A stretch of 64,000 nucleotides of DNA from NCBI RefSeq assembly GCF_003460505.1, contig NZ_QTVG01000002.1, positions 1 through 64,000 of the forward strand, read 5' to 3'. This document shows, in pieces, positions 1 to 7,964 of the stretch (position 1 is the first letter of the stretch; every line of letters begins with the position of its first letter). The notes under the pieces were generated by a model, which had not been told where the DNA came from, did not search any database, and saw nothing but the letters and a program-made list of their open reading frames with translations. The stretch is from Eubacterium sp. AF36-5BH (GTDB lineage: Bacteria > Bacillota > Clostridia > Lachnospirales > Lachnospiraceae). Position numbers and translations under genes: made by a program.

Positions 1-67
1 AGCGGGCATTATGATACGCCCCGGTCAGATAGACAGGGGAGTATCATGAAGCCCGTTATTTTTGCTT
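1..67 (+). terminator. Intrinsic terminator-like hairpin at left edge
   Basis: Three nested stems face each other: AGCGGGC with GCCCGTT, ATGATAC with GTATCAT, and CCCC with GGGG, followed by ATTTTTGC. The T-rich tail on the plus strand suggests it ends a gene lying to the left of the window. The hairpin is nearly symmetrical, so it could also serve leftward transcription. Confidence 0.6.
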
Positions 68-107
68 AAAAGCAAGTTAAATAAACAGATAAGGCTTTAT
101 CATTAGG

Positions 108-333
108 TTAATCTGAAATTACTGCAAGATCGGAACTGATACCCATAAGGACATACAGAATAGTCCAAATAATTGGGAAAATACATCCCAGTGGAGAAAA
201 AGGCAGCTTGTTTATCCATCTCAAAGGTCTGCATATTTCCCCGGGTTAAAAGGACAGATAAAACACCTAGTATAAGCGGTAATGCTATGCATATGGTAAT
301 GGTAGTTTTGTCGGTTTTCAAATAATTCTCCAT
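108..333 (-). pseudogene. TspO/MBR family protein, frameshifted and truncated remnant
   Basis: TspO/MBR proteins are small five-helix membrane proteins that bind porphyrins and related ligands. The first frame (from 333) gives an N-terminal membrane helix and the family-like GGLSALLTxGN-type stretch, here LGVLSVLLTRGNM. After the T run at 197-201 (read on the minus strand) the signature continues only in the next frame, as FPIIWTILYVLMGISS, and stops at 108. One extra T in that run explains the shift. Even if repaired, the protein ends after the second helix, far short of the usual 150-160 residues. It is therefore a degraded gene, although the indel itself could be a base-calling error. Confidence 0.75.
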
Positions 334-534
334 ACAAAAAAATATATGTAGAAGAAATGTTTTATATGAATATTTTAGTAATTGGCAATTAAATTAGATT
401 ATGAAAAAATACCCCAATATGCTTTAATATATCTGTCAAAAAATAAACAATAATTGCTATTTAATATGTTAGAAATTATAATATAAATAAGAAAAAACGC
501 AGCAAATATACCCAAAATTGAAAGGAAGGAACAT

Positions 535-1833
535 ATGAAAAAAACTTTGAAAACACTAATGCTAATTGGAGCAATAGCATTAGTAATGAATTTTGCGGGG
601 GTAAAAGCCCAGGCAGTAGAAGAAACAACGGTTGTGGCAACTACGGTGACAGAGGAAACAACTACAGCACCGGAAACCACTACAAAGGTGGAAGAACCAA
701 CTACGAAGCAGCCTACTACTGAGAAACCAACAACGAAACCTAACGTGGACACAAAAGGAACAAAAGTTAAAAAAGGTGGCTATGTTAAGAAATCAGTTTA
801 TGCATATAATTTAAAGTTGGAGAAAGTAACAAAGGTCAAAAAAGGAGTCCGCTACTATGTTTATAAGAAATGCAATAGCGGATATTCAATGTTAAAAGTT
901 GGAAATAAGAAGCTATTAGTAAAATCAAAATATGTTGTCTACAAATGTAATGCTAAAAAAATAGTAAATACATTAGATAAGAAATATTCCTATGCAGACA
1001 TGAAATCTGACCTTAAGAAACTAAAAGAAGCCTACGGCTCAATATTGAAAGTTGAAGTTGCAGGAAAAAGTTTAGATAAGAGAAAGTTGTATTACGTTAC
1101 TTTAGGTAAGGAAACGGCTAAGAAGACTGTTTATGTAGAAACGTCAATACATGCAAGAGAGTATATGAATACTAAATTTATGATGAAAGTAATTGAAGAG
1201 TATTGTAGAGGATATGATACCAAAAAATATCAGGGAAAGAATTACAGTACAATTTTTAACAAGGTAAAATTAGTAATTATGCCAATGGTAAATCCGGATG
1301 GTGTAACAATTAGTCAATATGGACCTAAGAAAATAAGAGATATTAATTTACGTCAGAACCTTTACAAAATAGCAAAAGGAGCTAGTTTTAAAGAATGGAA
1401 GTCAAATGCAAGAGGCGTGGATATCAATAGAAACTTCGCCGAAGGCTTTGGAAGAGAAAGCGCAAAAGCACCTGGTCAAAAGTTATATGCAGGAAAGAAA
1501 GCTGTATCTGAACCTGAGACAAAGGCACAGATAGCCGTAGTTAAAAAAGTAAAACCTAATGTAGTAATTTGTTATCATCAGGCTGGAGAAGTTATGTATC
1601 ACCGTAAACATACAAAACTTAGCAATATGTTGTATTCTATGACAAAATATACTCACGTAATAAGTGAGCCAACAGCTTATGGTACATTTAGCGATTATTT
1701 AGATGCTAGAAATATTTATAATTGCACATTAGAAACTGGTAAAGTACCGGCGCCTGTAAAAAATATTGAATTTAAGAAAATATATAAATTAAACAGATAT
1801 GTATTAGTAGCAGTTGCAAAAATGTATTCATAA
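535..1833 (+). CDS. Secreted M14-family zinc carboxypeptidase
   Basis: This is a 432-residue secreted metallocarboxypeptidase, probably acting on peptides or peptidoglycan stems outside the cell. Residues 1-26 form a signal peptide and are followed by a Thr/Glu/Pro linker (about 28-70). A Lys-rich stretch with an SH3-like look precedes the catalytic domain (about 150-432). Zinc ligands of the M14 fold are visible: H206 and E209 in the HARE motif, and H348 in CYHQAG. Substrate-binding N298-R299 sit in DINRNF and the general base is E400 in LETGK. A GGAAGG ribosome site precedes the ATG. An Amidase_3 wall hydrolase follows 46 bases downstream, so the two probably act together in cell-wall turnover. 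The substrate is inference. Confidence 0.88.
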   Translation: MKKTLKTLMLIGAIALVMNFAGVKAQAVEETTVVATTVTEETTTAPETTTKVEEPTTKQPTTEKPTTKPNVDTKGTKVKKGGYVKKSVYAYNLKLEKVTKVKKGVRYYVYKKCNSGYSMLKVGNKKLLVKSKYVVYKCNAKKIVNTLDKKYSYADMKSDLKKLKEAYGSILKVEVAGKSLDKRKLYYVTLGKETAKKTVYVETSIHAREYMNTKFMMKVIEEYCRGYDTKKYQGKNYSTIFNKVKLVIMPMVNPDGVTISQYGPKKIRDINLRQNLYKIAKGASFKEWKSNARGVDINRNFAEGFGRESAKAPGQKLYAGKKAVSEPETKAQIAVVKKVKPNVVICYHQAGEVMYHRKHTKLSNMLYSMTKYTHVISEPTAYGTFSDYLDARNIYNCTLETGKVPAPVKNIEFKKIYKLNRYVLVAVAKMYS

Positions 1834-1879
1834 AATCAAGTGTATACAGTATTTTAACAGTGAGAAAAGGTGGTCACAT

Positions 1880-3298
1880 ATGAATAAAAATACGATTAAA
1901 AAGATAATTGCATCAGGACTAATTATAACAATAATAGCTGCAGGAACAGAAATTGCTGATAAAAGTTCGCAAGTGGCAGGAACAAATTCCATAAACACCA
2001 TTGTTGGGGCAGAAGAGATTGCTAGATCAGCTACAGATTTTGAAAAGGAAAGACCCACAATAACATCCGTTATAAATAATAAAAACAGCACAACTATAAA
2101 ATGGAACAAAATAGAATGTGCTAAGGGCTACGATATTTACAGGGATGGAGTGAAAATCTGTCAGGTAAAAAAATCAATTCAGTATACTGATAAGAAAGCA
2201 AATAAGAATGGAAGCTTGTACACTTTTAAGGTTGTGGCATACAAAACAGCAAAAGGTAAGAGATACGAGAGCAAACCTTCTTTAGAAGTTAAAAACTATT
2301 TCCTTAAAGGAAGCAGCATTAACATATTATCAGGAAAATCTGGAAATAATCAGATTTCATGGCGCAAAAACAGTAAAGCAAACGGATATGAAATTCAATA
2401 TTCAACAAAAGAAAATTTTACAAAGGGTGAAACTATAAACGTACAAAACAAAAATTCTGCAAAGCTTAGTAAATTAAAGAAGAAAAATTACTACGTGAGA
2501 GTCAGGGGATATGTAAAAAAAGGAAAAAACAAATATTATTCAGTTTGGAGCACCTGCGCCGAAATAATTGCATGGAATTCTAAATGGAAATTTGCAGGTT
2601 ATTCCAAAATACATACAGACGCAGCAACATTATATTTTTCAACAGCATCTAAACTTAAGCAGAAAACAGTTTGTGTAAATGCCGGTCATGGAACAAAAGG
2701 CGGCGAAAGTGTTAAGACTTTTTGTCATCCTGACAAAAGTGCAAAGGTGACAGGTGGAAGTACAGCTCAGGGAGCTGTAAAAGCTACATCAATTAACGGT
2801 GGAACTACTTTAAGTGACGGAACACCTGAGGCAAAGGCAACACTTAAACTGGCAATGGTTGTGAAAAAGAAACTTTTAAAAGCAGGCTATAATGTTTTGA
2901 TGGTAAGAGAAAGTGAAGATTCACAGATAGACAACATAGGAAGAACGGTATACGCAAACAACAATGCAGATTACCACATTGCCCTACATTATGATTCTTC
3001 ATCAGCAAATAAAGGCGCATTTTATATTAGCGTTCCAAATAACAAGTCCTACAGAAATATGTATCCGGTTTCAAAGAATTGGAAAAAACATAATAAATTA
3101 GGACAAAATCTTATTTGGGGAATGAAAAATGCCGGTGTAAAAATTTATGGAAATGGAGCTATGGCAATTGATTTAACGCAAACATCCTATTCAACAATAG
3201 CATCTGTTGATTTAGAAGTTGGGGATAAACGAAGTGATCATTCAGGTAAGGCATTAAATAAGATTGCCAATGGAATTGTGAAGGGCATGAATAAGTAG
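1880..3298 (+). CDS. Secreted N-acetylmuramoyl-L-alanine amidase (Amidase_3) with two fibronectin-III-like domains
   Basis: This 472-residue exported protein should cleave the amide bond between MurNAc and the peptide stem. The ATG at 1880 is chosen because AAAGGTGG lies just upstream; an in-frame ATG at 1814 overlaps the previous gene and has no such site. A signal or anchor helix covers residues 5-22. Two fibronectin-III-like modules follow, marked by TTIKWNKIECAKGYDIYR and ISWRKNSKANGYEIQY. The C-terminal Amidase_3 domain shows zinc ligands H270 (NAGHG), E317 (TPEAKAT) and H370 (ALHYDSS), plus catalytic E446 (VDLEVG), so it appears intact. It is likely cotranscribed with the M14 carboxypeptidase upstream. 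Confidence 0.88.
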   Translation: MNKNTIKKIIASGLIITIIAAGTEIADKSSQVAGTNSINTIVGAEEIARSATDFEKERPTITSVINNKNSTTIKWNKIECAKGYDIYRDGVKICQVKKSIQYTDKKANKNGSLYTFKVVAYKTAKGKRYESKPSLEVKNYFLKGSSINILSGKSGNNQISWRKNSKANGYEIQYSTKENFTKGETINVQNKNSAKLSKLKKKNYYVRVRGYVKKGKNKYYSVWSTCAEIIAWNSKWKFAGYSKIHTDAATLYFSTASKLKQKTVCVNAGHGTKGGESVKTFCHPDKSAKVTGGSTAQGAVKATSINGGTTLSDGTPEAKATLKLAMVVKKKLLKAGYNVLMVRESEDSQIDNIGRTVYANNNADYHIALHYDSSSANKGAFYISVPNNKSYRNMYPVSKNWKKHNKLGQNLIWGMKNAGVKIYGNGAMAIDLTQTSYSTIASVDLEVGDKRSDHSGKALNKIANGIVKGMNK

Positions 3299-3405
3299 GT
3301 AAATAGTTAATTAACTCGGAATAAACCGAGTCGGAGATAACCGAATAAAATTAAAGCCAATTAAATTTAATGGATTTATTGTAAAACAATTAAATAAAAT
3401 TATTA

Positions 3406-3475
3406 AAAAGTCATTTGTTTTAACTGATAATTATCTGGAAACAGAGATATAGGTCAGTTAGAGCAGGTGACTTTT
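3406..3475. repeat. Imperfect 22-bp inverted repeat
   Basis: Arms at 3406-3427 and 3454-3475 pair from AAAAGTCA to TGACTTTT and again at AACTGA with TCAGTT, with a few internal mismatches. The right arm runs into CTTTTATTTTAT. It may be a terminator for the amidase gene or the end of a small decayed mobile element. It lies about 100 bases after the amidase stop. Confidence 0.5.
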
Positions 3476-3512
3476 CTTTTATTTTATAGATAAATGTGAT
3501 ATAAAGGCAGGA

Positions 3513-3695
3513 ATGGATATACTGGATATTGGATGTGGAAACGGTTTGCTCTGGGTTAAGGAAAAAGAGATTTTGCCGGAAAATATAAATATATATTTGG
3601 TGGATAATTCTAAAGCCATGATAAATGCTGCAAGAAAATTGATTTTGAATGAAAAAGATTATTATGAAAAGAAAAAGAAGTTATTAGATTTATAA
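3513..3695 (+). pseudogene. SAM-dependent class I methyltransferase, N-terminal remnant
   Basis: Sixty residues carry methyltransferase motif I (ILDIGCGNGLLW) and a motif II-like acidic end to strand 2 (IYLVDNSKAMINAA). The family needs roughly 180-250 residues, so most of the catalytic domain, including the acceptor-binding half, is missing. It stops in a Lys-rich tail followed directly by AT-rich intergenic sequence and the dispersed repeat. It is best read as the surviving 5' part of a deleted gene; translation is possible because AGGCAGGA precedes the ATG. Confidence 0.6.
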
Positions 3696-3780
3696 GAGTT
3701 TTTTTATGTCTGATTGAATAACACACATTCGTGGCGGTAGTATAATAAATAGTGTAAAAATAGTGAAAATATAATGTAAA

Positions 3781-3830
3781 AGCATTTCCTTTTAGATATA
3801 ATAATATTTGAAAGGAAGTGTTTTCTTATT
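3781..3830 (+). terminator. Terminator-like hairpin
   Basis: AGCATTTCCTTT (3781-3792) pairs along its whole length with AAAGGAAGTGTT (3811-3822), two pairs being G-U. A TTTCTTATT tail follows. It lies after the methyltransferase remnant and just before repeat copy A. Confidence 0.5.
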
Positions 3831-3840
3831 ACATAAAAAA

Positions 3841-3936
3841 CGTTCCACTATGGATGTACACTCGCGCAAATGGAAAAATGTTGCTAAATAGGCACGCGCT
3901 GGTTGCGTAGAATGTCGCAAGCGACATTCTTTGTTC
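3841..3936 (+). repeat. Dispersed hairpin repeat, copy A
   Basis: This is a near-complete copy of the repeat family. It runs from GTTCCACTATGGATG through the shared block ending TTGCGTA to a perfect hairpin, GAATGTCGC (3910-3918), AA, GCGACATTC (3921-3929), and TTTGTT. Over the last 55 bases it differs from copy B at only two positions. The hairpin plus T-rich end would also work as a weak terminator. Confidence 0.75.
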
Positions 3937-4038
3937 TAAAAAAATATTGAACCAAATATTATAACGAGCATATCGCAGTAAGTCTATTCGACTTATGGTT
4001 ACGTGTAAATCTTAAAATATATTCTGAAAGGAGAAAAT

Positions 4039-4422
4039 ATGAGTTTAATTAAAGGCATACATCATGTATCAATGAAGTGTAAAAATCAGGAAGAGTATAA
4101 AAAGGTAGTAGAGTTTTATAATGAGATACTGGAAATTCCTGTTGCAAGAACATGGAGCGAGGGGATAATGTTTGATACAGGTAATGGAATTATTGAAGTG
4201 TTTAACAATGGTGGCGGAAGTGAAGAGACGGGGATTATAAGACATTTTGCCTTTGCCACTGATAATGTAGATGAATGTGTTAAGAGAATTAAGCAGGCTG
4301 GTTACAATGTATTTGTAGAACCTAAAAACGTGGAAATTCAGTCCAACCCAAAATTTCCTATAAGAATAGCATTCTGCTTTGGACCGTTAAGAGAACAAAT
4401 CGAACTTTTCCAAGTAAGATAA
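4039..4422 (+). CDS. VOC-superfamily (glyoxalase/dioxygenase-like) protein
   Basis: The 127-residue protein has the paired beta-alpha-beta-beta-beta modules of the vicinal oxygen chelate fold. Likely metal-binding positions are H9 (IHHVS), the Glu in IIEVFN, H69 in the IIRHFAFAT strand and the late Glu in QIELFQ, as in glyoxalase I and its relatives. The family covers lactoylglutathione lyases, epimerases and antibiotic-binding proteins, so the substrate cannot be told. A clear AAAGGAG site precedes the ATG. The small membrane protein gene begins 32 bases after its stop and may share the transcript. Confidence 0.82.
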   Translation: MSLIKGIHHVSMKCKNQEEYKKVVEFYNEILEIPVARTWSEGIMFDTGNGIIEVFNNGGGSEETGIIRHFAFATDNVDECVKRIKQAGYNVFVEPKNVEIQSNPKFPIRIAFCFGPLREQIELFQVR

Positions 4423-4454
4423 TAATTACAATCTAAGTAATAAGGAGAAGTGGC

Positions 4455-4685
4455 ATGGAAATATTGTTTGATTTTGTTGTGGAGTTTATTATGGAAATAT
4501 TGCCAGAATGGATTGCCAATATAATAGGAGTAAATCCTATAAAGATATTCGAAAAAAAGGTGCATAACAAGGTAATACAAAATATATTAATAGTGATTGT
4601 GGCAACAATATGTTTGATAATAGGTGTACTAATTGCAGTCGGGATAGTTATTGGTGTAGTATACTTAATTTCAAAATTTGCGTAA
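4455..4685 (+). CDS. Small membrane protein of unknown function
   Basis: This 76-residue protein has a good ribosome site (AAGGAG) and one long hydrophobic segment near the C terminus (about residues 43-72, rich in Ile and Val). The N-terminal half is amphipathic, with Trp and several acidic residues. I recognise no family. It sits between the VOC gene and another small unknown gene with short gaps, so the three may form one operon ahead of the ECF sigma factor. Confidence 0.6.
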   Translation: MEILFDFVVEFIMEILPEWIANIIGVNPIKIFEKKVHNKVIQNILIVIVATICLIIGVLIAVGIVIGVVYLISKFA

Positions 4686-4747
4686 TGAAAAGCAATTTCA
4701 AATTTTGTAATAAATACGGAAACAAATGGAGAAAGGGGTGTTGTAAT

Positions 4748-5128
4748 ATGAACATCTATCATACATTAGGAGGACAATATCTTATACATGGTCGAGAATT
4801 TCCAATTAACACAGTTGTATTAATATTAGATAATGGTGTAGAGTTGTTTTGTTGTAACTTTAATATGACAAAGGATAAAAAAATAATAGTTACTGTATAT
4901 AATCCTGCAAGCAAACAATGGGTTAAATGTAAATTAAGAAATAACTATACCAAAGTTATGTGGGAATATTATAAAAAGAATATAAAAAAAAGAAATCATA
5001 CAAAAAAATATAAAAAAAATAAAACTAAAAGATGGAAAGGTACAGTTGCACGTTGTAATAAGATACCAAATAGTGTGCAGTGGGCGGCAATGCATCCTTT
5101 TCAAGGGGGAGGAATGACACCTAGATAA
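4748..5128 (+). CDS. Hypothetical basic protein
   Basis: The start at 4748 is chosen because AAAGGGGTG precedes it; the open frame extends upstream to 4610 without a ribosome site and overlaps the previous gene. The 126-residue product has a beta-rich N-terminal half with several Cys residues. It is followed by a strongly basic Lys/Arg stretch (about 75-103) and a Gly-rich tail. No family is recognised. The basic stretch could bind nucleic acid or the membrane surface; this is inference only. Confidence 0.55.
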   Translation: MNIYHTLGGQYLIHGREFPINTVVLILDNGVELFCCNFNMTKDKKIIVTVYNPASKQWVKCKLRNNYTKVMWEYYKKNIKKRNHTKKYKKNKTKRWKGTVARCNKIPNSVQWAAMHPFQGGGMTPR

Positions 5129-5227
5129 CCAAATCCCCAATATTCTTCTTTTTTGCACCCATTTCCTGAAAACAATCGTGTGTTATGTAGAAAGAGAAAT
5201 CTTTCAAATTTTGAAAGGAGGAAAGTT

Positions 5228-5749
5228 ATGAGTAACACATATGCCGGCATGAGTTATGAAGAAGTTATTGAAAAATATTCTGATTACATAACTAGGATGT
5301 GCGTGGTATGGACACAAAATGAAGAGGCGGCTAAAGATTGTTTTCAAAATACATTTATAAAATTATATAAATGTTCAAAAACATTTAACGACAGTGAGCA
5401 TTTAAAAGCATGGTTGCTTAGGGTGGCAAGAAATGAATGTAATGATTATCATAAGTCTTTCTGGAATAAAAATGTATCCGTTGGTTTAGATAAGGAAAAG
5501 TTGGAAAATGTACATAAAGATAGTGGCAATTCAATGAGAGAATTGCAATATGACAGCGATACCGAAATTTTGATAAACGCATTGAGAAGAATACCTTTAA
5601 AGTATCGTGAAATTTTAGTTCTTTATTATTACCAGGAATATACTACAAAAGAAATTTCAGACATTCTTCAATTAAGTGTTAATACCGTAAAGTCAAGATT
5701 ACGACGTGGTCGGGAAAAACTTGCTACAATTGTAAAAAAGCAGGTCTAA
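5228..5749 (+). CDS. ECF-type RNA polymerase sigma factor
   Basis: The 173-residue protein has both sigma domains expected for an extracytoplasmic-function factor. Region 2 spans about residues 10-80 (EEAAKDCFQNTFIKLYK, then LKAWLLRVARNECNDY). Region 4 is at the C terminus (YREILVLYYYQEYTTKEI and SVNTVKSRLRRGREKL), a helix-turn-helix for the -35 element. A strong AAAGGAGG site decides the ATG at 5228; the open frame continues 25 codons upstream without one. The next gene, a one-helix membrane protein starting 40 bases later, is very likely its anti-sigma factor. I did not find a matching target promoter by eye. Confidence 0.9.
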   Translation: MSNTYAGMSYEEVIEKYSDYITRMCVVWTQNEEAAKDCFQNTFIKLYKCSKTFNDSEHLKAWLLRVARNECNDYHKSFWNKNVSVGLDKEKLENVHKDSGNSMRELQYDSDTEILINALRRIPLKYREILVLYYYQEYTTKEISDILQLSVNTVKSRLRRGREKLATIVKKQV

Positions 5750-5789
5750 GAAATAGAAACTTATTAAAAATTGGAGAATGGAGGCAAAT

Positions 5790-7103
5790 ATGAATTTAAA
5801 AAAATTAGATACAATTAAAACTCCTGAAAGCTGGAAAAAAGAATTACTTGAACAGTCAATTGAAACTGAAAGTGTAAATTTCAAAATCAAATTTACAAGT
5901 TTGAGAAAAATGAAATGGGCAATGGTCAGCTTGGCAGTAGTGTTAGTTTGTGCAACGGGAATTACTGTTGGAGCAAACAATTCGGATTCTTTTAAGGGAT
6001 TTTTGCAGGGATTATTTGGAACAAATAAGGTTCAGCAGGTAAATGTGGAATCTAATCGCTCAAATGATAAAGGGGAGAAAACTAAAAATAAAATCCAGTT
6101 AAATGACAAAGGTGAAACACCTGAAGGTAAAATTCAGTTAAATGAAAATATGGAAATTGCTGGTAGAAATGAAACTTTCATATTGGAATATAACAAAGAA
6201 AGTTCTGAAAAAGTTGAAAACGTATATTCAATAAAAGATGATCAGCTATCAAGAGAATCTGTAAATAAATTTAAGGGAAAATATGAGGGTGAAGGTTTTT
6301 CATTTCAATATGTTATAAAAGACAAAGAAATTTGTGCCTTTAATTATAGCGGTGCCATTAGTGAGGTTTTTCAGGTTATAAAAGGAAGGTCAATTTATGC
6401 TACTTTGTGTCATACCCAAAAGGACACTATTGTGAAGGAAACGATAGTAAAGATCAATTTGGACACAAATGAAATTGAAAAACTTTCAAACGATAGAATG
6501 ATATGTAATTTTGCCCTTTCCCCAAATGGAAAAACACTTCTTTGCAATTTTAGGTCAAAAGGATATTGGTCGATGTTTGATTTAGAAAACAAAACAGAAA
6601 AGAAATTAAAAAAGGACACAATAAATGGATATGCAACTACTGACGAAATTAGTTATGTTGATGATTATCATATATTGACTTTGGGCAAGCCATTTACAAA
6701 AAATAAAACTGAGTATTACAGTAAGTACCTTGTAAATCTAAAGAACGGAAAAATAGAAAAGGAATTTTTCAACATAAATATTGACATAAATTTAAATTGG
6801 ACATATTTATTTGAAAAAAATATCCTGACAATTGAAAATGTAATAAAAGGTGATAGATTTCAAATCAATATATCTGAAAAAAATGTGGAATCAATTATTT
6901 CCTCAGAAAAATACGCTATATTTGGTGGTGTTTCCAATGGTGATCTATATTTGATAAATTTTGAAAATAAACAGTTGATGAAACTAAATATACCGGAAAA
7001 ATATCGGGACAATATACAGTTTTACTTAATGGGAAAAGAAAACAAAATGTTGATTACATTTGATAAAAAAGCGTATATTGTAGATATATCAGATTTAAAA
7101 TAG
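5790..7103 (+). CDS. Probable membrane-bound anti-sigma factor with large extracellular domain
   Basis: The start at 5790 follows GGAGG at good spacing; the ATG at 5778 is too close to its own GGAG. The 437-residue protein has a short cytosolic N terminus, about 40 residues. One transmembrane helix follows (about 45-62, WAMVSLAVVLVCATGIT), then a duplicated linker (KIQLNDKGET/KIQLNEN) and about 330 extracellular residues. Repeated strands such as ALSPNGKTLLCNF and IPEKYRDNIQFYLMGKENK suggest a beta-propeller. The layout and position after an ECF sigma gene point to regulated release of that factor when the outside domain senses a signal. The N-terminal part shows no clear zinc-binding HxxxCxxC motif, so the binding mode is unknown. 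Confidence 0.65.
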   Translation: MNLKKLDTIKTPESWKKELLEQSIETESVNFKIKFTSLRKMKWAMVSLAVVLVCATGITVGANNSDSFKGFLQGLFGTNKVQQVNVESNRSNDKGEKTKNKIQLNDKGETPEGKIQLNENMEIAGRNETFILEYNKESSEKVENVYSIKDDQLSRESVNKFKGKYEGEGFSFQYVIKDKEICAFNYSGAISEVFQVIKGRSIYATLCHTQKDTIVKETIVKINLDTNEIEKLSNDRMICNFALSPNGKTLLCNFRSKGYWSMFDLENKTEKKLKKDTINGYATTDEISYVDDYHILTLGKPFTKNKTEYYSKYLVNLKNGKIEKEFFNINIDINLNWTYLFEKNILTIENVIKGDRFQINISEKNVESIISSEKYAIFGGVSNGDLYLINFENKQLMKLNIPEKYRDNIQFYLMGKENKMLITFDKKAYIVDISDLK

Positions 7104-7240
7104 TAGAGGATTATAAATAGAATAAGAAACTCTGAATTGTAAAAAAATTAACGTGGAAGTCAGTAGTTAAGAACATACTTAAACAGGTATGCACAAGGGA
7201 TGCATTTTACAAACAATAATTTAGAAAAAATTTAGATATG

Positions 7241-7303
7241 ACCTTCTGGTAATTTATATATATTAGTTATGCTAATAATATAAATTACCAGGAGGTTCTT
7301 TTG
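7241..7303 (+). terminator. Long-stem intrinsic terminator
   Basis: ACCTTCTGGTAATTTATAT (7241-7259) pairs with the arm ending at 7296 over 19 bases with a single G-U pair, followed by TCTTTT. It should end the sigma/anti-sigma transcript about 140 bases after the stop and separates it from the patatin module. Confidence 0.8.
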
Positions 7304-7419
7304 GTTGCGGTAGGGAAAATGAGAATGTTAAGGGTGAAAATTAAATAACTTAAAAACTGTTTTCTATGTTGAAATGATGTATACTATAACTAAACGGTTA
7401 CGATTATAGGGAGGTATTT

Positions 7420-7773
7420 ATGGTTTCTGAAGAAAAAGTTGAAAAGTACGGTTTAGTTCTAGAAGGTGGTGGCGGTAAAGGCGCTTATGAAGTTGGAGTT
7501 TGGTTAGCAATTAATGACTTAATGAAAAGCAGAAATATTGAAATTGTGGGATATGCCGGAACATCTGTCGGGGCTTTAAATGCTGCGTTATTTGCCTGTT
7601 GTTCACCTAAAGAAGCTGAAGAAATATGGAGACACATACATTGGTCAACAGTTTTAAGTGCAGGCTTGGATAGACAGCCCGGAAAAAAACAAAAGCTTGT
7701 ATCTGATTATTTCTTTAGCAGAAAGGGCTTAGAACAGGTTATTAAGGACGCAAATGAAAAGAAAAGATATTAA
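7420..7773 (+). CDS. Patatin-like phospholipase, N-terminal fragment of a frameshifted fusion gene
   Basis: The 117 residues carry the first half of a patatin catalytic domain. The oxyanion-hole glycines lie in LEGGGGKGAYEVG (residues 14-26) and the nucleophile is S49 in GTSVG. The frame closes after DANEKKRY. The next frame resumes without a gap as KEKILNVKEPVYAV and carries the missing catalytic Asp (DGG, codons 8259-8267). One base missing from the A-rich tract at 7757-7768 explains the break. Repaired, 7420-10013 would encode one 864-residue protein. The start has GGGAGG upstream. Either the gene is inactivated, it is switched by slippage, or the base is miscalled; as written, neither half has a full catalytic dyad. 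Confidence 0.8.
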   Translation: MVSEEKVEKYGLVLEGGGGKGAYEVGVWLAINDLMKSRNIEIVGYAGTSVGALNAALFACCSPKEAEEIWRHIHWSTVLSAGLDRQPGKKQKLVSDYFFSRKGLEQVIKDANEKKRY

Positions 7774-7964
7774 ATGTAAAAGAGCCTGTATATGCAGTAT
7801 GCACTTTTTTACCTGAAAGTTCTATTGATGCTATAAAAAAGGCAATAACAAAAGCTCTGAAAATAAATACCAAAAATGAAGCTACAGATGAAATTGCTAA
7901 ACAGGTTAGCAAAGGAATAGTTGGAAGTAGTAAAAAAATTAATACAATAAAAGATGTTAGAAGA

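Noticed and set aside
399..752. Minus-strand Val/Thr-rich ORF
   Set aside because: It is the antisense shadow of the Thr/Glu linker of the M14 carboxypeptidase gene.
7170..7205. Another copy of the dispersed hairpin repeat (ATGCACAAGGGATGCAT)
   Set aside because: Only the general shape agrees; the GAATGTCGC core and flanks are not shared.
7750..7775. Programmed -1 ribosomal frameshift in the patatin gene
   Set aside because: No proper XXXYYYZ slippery heptamer in the reading frame and no clear downstream pseudoknot; an indel is simpler.
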